64,000 nucleotides of DNA from Thamnidium elegans (taxonomy: Eukaryota > Mucoromycota > Mucoromycetes > Mucorales > Mucoraceae): the NCBI GenBank assembly GCA_025201345.1, contig JAIXMG010000002.1, positions 496,001-560,000 of the forward strand, given 5' to 3'. The notes below the pieces were generated by a model, which did no database searches, was not told the origin of the DNA, and saw only the letters and a program-made list of their open reading frames with translations. Position 1 is the first letter of the stretch; each line of letters opens with the position of its first letter. Both the position numbers and the translations under genes were made by a program. Shown in pieces: positions 60,281 through 64,000 of this stretch.

Positions 60281-60955
60281 ATGTGTCTTTATTGACATGC
60301 GATAGTAATAAATAATAAAGTTTGAAAAGAAAAAAGGGAGGGAGGGGGGATAATAAAGAGATCTACTATTTCTTTGTTAACTAGTCATATATGTAAAAAA
60401 AAAAAAAAAAACCTTCGTCAAAGAATATAATCTGACACACGTATTGTTGGACAATAGGTAGAATATACCGACAAAAGATGTGGTAATGGTTGATTCCATC
60501 ACCTTTACTATAAACCCTTAATTGCGATATTATTCTTGAATATTAATTTTAGACAACTCTTTAATTTTAGTGTCTAATAAAGTATCTATTCGTAGGGACA
60601 ATGACGAAATATTCTCCTCAAATTTGTTGTTTTGAATGGAGACGTTTCAATACCGTTTATTTTTTATAAACTTAATAAATTCGTTTGTAACAACTAGCTG
60701 TTCTATTGGATATTTGCTTCTGTAACCATTGACTTTAACAATGCGAGTATAAAAAATAGGGACTAAAACAGAAAATTTATCTGAAGAAAATACGCACTTT
60801 ATTTTTAACTTTAGATGGTTTGGTTATCAACTAATAATTTTTTTTTACTGGCAATGACTTATTTCGTCCTGCGCCATTGTAAAACACGAATAAATCATTT
60901 TCTAATAAATACTATTTCTAAATTTTACAAAATAGCTTTTTTGCAAAACAAAAAA
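60281..60955. other. Array spacer between copies 4 and 5
   Basis: No gene. Shared spacer words near 60430-60535. A plus-strand open frame at 60815-61195 is antisense to copy 5. Confidence 0.5.
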
Positions 60956-61474
60956 TTAAGCATCTTCTTTCGGCAACATAAACGTATTAGATACTCCAGT
61001 AGCATCAATGCACTCGCCGTGATAATAGTCTTTTGTACCGTGGATAATAAGCGCACCACCTGTTGTACACTTTGCAATCCTAGTATCACTACTACCGTCC
61101 ATAAAGTAAAGGTATATCTATTTATATTGCGGTATGTGTTAGCGGAAAATAAAAATCAGAAATGTATAATGAAACTTGCCCGAAATGTAGTTTGATCATC
61201 GTTTCTTTGATTGCGGGAACAGTCTTTCGTAGTATAATGACAGCACATTTTGGCATCTTTTTTTATGTGCTGGGTAAAAGCTCTGAATATTTCGTAAATT
61301 TTATTTTTAACGGACGTACATAAAAAAAAACACTTACTTTCCTACGCGAGCATATGAGCCAAGCAAATTTGCTCTAAACGAAGAACCGTCTGTAAGCTCA
61401 TTGTAAATACAAAAAGCATGTATCCCTTGAAAGAAAAGAAACGTCAATAGTATCAATCGTTTAATCCCAACCAT
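60956..61474 (-). CDS. Small secreted cysteine-rich protein, array copy 5
   Basis: Exons 61338-61474, 61180-61282 and 60956-61117 give 133 residues. The signal peptide is MVGIKRLILLTFLFFQGIHA. Then FCIYNELTDGSSFRANL, MCCHYTTKDCSRNQRND in exon 2 and KCTTGGALIIHGT with GECID in exon 3. The second cysteine of the DCSC motif is Arg, and CCPY has become CCHY, both shared with copy 6: six cysteines. Intron 2 begins GCAAGT. Confidence 0.9.
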
Positions 61475-61536
61475 ATTGATAATATATATTGTGTATATGG
61501 TCGCAAGTTCTTTTTTTTTAAAAAAAAAAATAACAC

Positions 61537-61547
61537 ACTTTATATAC
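61537..61547 (-). promoter_or_regulatory. TATA element of array copy 5
   Basis: GTATATAAAGT on the minus strand, 63 bp upstream of the ATG. Confidence 0.55.
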
Positions 61548-62150
61548 CCACTATAAGTTTCTTTGTTCTCATATGATAATAATACGTAATAAAATTTGAA
61601 TAATAAAGGGATCTAAAATTTCTTTGTTAACTTATCATAGATGTAAAAAGAAAAACATTATACAGTAGCGGCTCTATTTAAGAGCGGCCGAAATTCTCCC
61701 TTAAATTGATTATTAGCGATAATAGTGGTGTTAAAGCAGGGGACCGAAGACGTCCTGGAGAAATCCGCTAATGTATTATTCTTGTTAAAATATATAATGC
61801 GACACACATATTGTTGGACAATAGGGTTACAATGGGTAAATATACAGATATAGATATGATCACCTTTACTATAAACCCTTAATTGTGATATCATTCTTGG
61901 AGTATAATTTTAGACTACTCTTTACTTTCATTGTCAAATCTCCTTCTCATGTATTAATAAAATAGTTATTTGTAAGGGTTAAGATGAAATACTCTCCAAA
62001 TGTATTGCATTGAATAGAGTAAAATACTTTATCGTCTGAACTTGGGAAAGCTTTTTTTTTCAAATACTCAACGTTTGAATACCATTTTTTTTTTAAACAG
62101 TACAAACTATTTTTAATTTATTAAGATAACTACATCCCCCAAAAAAATAG
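61548..62150. other. Array spacer between copies 5 and 6
   Basis: No gene. Shared spacer words near 61800-61890 (ACACATATTGTTGGACAATA, TTTACTATAAACCCTTAATT). A 78-codon frame at 61658-61894 lies in spacer sequence and is rejected. Confidence 0.5.
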
Positions 62151-62700
62151 CTAAGTGCTTTTAGTGGTTTGAGGTGGGCTACCATAGGTATGTTCTTTCT
62201 CCAACAAAAACATTGTCGATACTCCATTAACATCAATGCACTCACCATGATAATTGTGTTGTGTACCACGGATGATAAGTGCACCACCTGTTGTACACTT
62301 TGCAATCCTAGCATCACTACTACCGTTCATAAAGTAAAGGTATAACTATATTACATACGTGTTAACAAAAAAAAATAGAAATCAAAAATGTATAATGAAA
62401 CTTACCCGAAATATAACTACATCATCGTTTCTTGAATTACGGGAACAGTCTCTATTAGTATAATGGCAGCATGCTACGGCGTCTCTTTCCATGTGCTGGG
62501 CAAAAGGTCTAAATGTTTCGTAAATATTTATTTTTAACAGATGTACATAAAAAAAACACTAACTTTCCTACACCAGCAACTGAGTACATCTGGTCTGCTT
62601 TAAACGAAGAGCCATCAGAAAGCTCATTGTAAATACAAAACGTGTGTATTCCTTGAAATAAAAGAAACGTCGATAATATCAGTCGTTTAATCGCAACCAT
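62151..62700 (-). CDS. Small secreted cysteine-rich protein, array copy 6
   Basis: Exons 62564-62700, 62406-62508 and 62151-62345 give 144 residues, the longest member. The signal peptide is MVAIKRLILSTFLLFQGIHT. Then FCIYNELSDGSSFKADQ, ACCHYTNRDCSRNSRNDD and KCTTGGALIIRGTQHNYHGE. The C-terminal tail is longer, ending PPQTTKST. Six cysteines. This is the only copy whose intron 2 starts with a normal GTAAGT donor. Intron 1 starts GTTAGT rather than GTAAGT. Confidence 0.9.
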
Positions 62701-62761
62701 ATTGATGATATATATTGTGTATTTGATTGTAATTTTTTTTAGTTCTTAAAAAAAAAAGACC

Positions 62762-62774
62762 CGTTTATATATCA
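62762..62774 (-). promoter_or_regulatory. TATA element of array copy 6
   Basis: TGATATATAAACG on the minus strand, 62 bp upstream of the ATG. Confidence 0.6.
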
Positions 62775-63139
62775 CAGACGTCTTTGTTCTTGCACAATAG
62801 CAGCAAATAATAAAGATAAGCTTCAGTGTTAAAGCGCATATATCGTTGAACAATAAGGCTACAATGGGCACACATATAAAAATGAGCGGTTATCATGACG
62901 ATTTCTGGCATCTTTTTACTTTAGTATAAAAGTGTAGTATGAGATAAAAGCTTCTTTTAAAAATTCCGTACTACACGCCACGTTATTCACTTTTACACGA
63001 AGTGCATAATTACCGCCTAGTTCTACCATTGGCTAAAATTGCTCTCAGCTTGCGGAACCCTGAAGTGACGTGGAAACAAAAGGTTAAACCTGTGCGCGTA
63101 AACTCTTTATTTTATTTCTTCATCTGATCATCATTTAAA
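62775..63139. promoter_or_regulatory. Region between the array and SEC23
   Basis: Its left part repeats array spacer words (TATATCGTTGAACAATAAGG near 62848). Its right part is the SEC23 promoter, with TGACGTGG at 63066-63073, 67 bp before the ATG. Confidence 0.5.

Positions 63140-64000
<861 letters not shown>

Noticed and set aside
60815..61195. 126-codon plus-strand frame
   Set aside because: Antisense to exons 2-3 of array copy 5; the minus strand has signal peptide, splice sites and paralogues.
55140..62774. CRISPR-like direct repeats in the 55-63 kb region
   Set aside because: The repeats are kilobase-scale gene duplications in a eukaryotic genome, not short regularly spaced repeats.

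Overview
This is an AT-rich, intron-rich fungal nuclear window. Genes have many short introns of about 45-90 bp with GT-AG ends, long A/T homopolymers, and single-polypeptide ATP-citrate lyase. Gene content and the style of the repeated proteins point to an early-diverging fungus, most likely Mucorales (Mucoromycota). That placement is inference from gene content, not a search result. Exon boundaries were read by eye from splice signals and reading-frame continuity.

Layout. 0-2.2 kb: a divergent pair (unknown membrane protein, cut by the left edge; TMEM234-like protein), one copy of a dispersed repeat and a tRNA-Ala. 3.2-7.6 kb: an accessory block bounded by inverted repeats, holding an eight-exon gene of unknown function with an acidic tail and a decayed Tc1/mariner-type transposase. 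7.7-28.3 kb: housekeeping genes, most on the minus strand: RhoGEF, ATP-citrate lyase, two C2H2 transcription factors, ribosomal protein eL31 (plus strand), a CAMK-like kinase and condensin subunit CAP-D2. 28.6-32.0 kb: an accessory patch with a MITE-like element, a quasi-palindromic repeat array, a poly(A)-tailed GC-rich insertion and broken genes. 32.6-50.7 kb: Furry/Mor2/Tao3 (11 exons), EMC5, prefoldin subunit 3, a secreted aspartic-protease-like protein lacking catalytic residues, Arp6 and a glycerol-3-phosphate acyltransferase. 51-55.6 kb: gene-poor sequence with broken mobile-type genes and one small gene with a PP1-docking-like motif. 55.7-62.7 kb: six tandem genes, all minus strand, for small secreted cysteine-rich proteins. 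63.1 kb to the end: the 5' part of SEC23.

The most interesting system is the six-gene array of secreted cysteine-rich proteins. All six share a three-exon layout with a central exon of exactly 103 nt, a signal peptide and a conserved TATA promoter. In five of six copies intron 2 begins with GC instead of GT. Cysteine number varies from 6 to 8 between copies, and an orphan upstream unit suggests a further copy was lost. Secretory-route genes nearby (EMC5, SEC23) and the dead-protease-like secreted protein give a secretory flavour, but no operon-like linkage is implied. Other leads are the inverted-repeat-bounded block with a cargo gene, a dispersed repeat present twice, and a RhoGEF that stops right after its PH domain.
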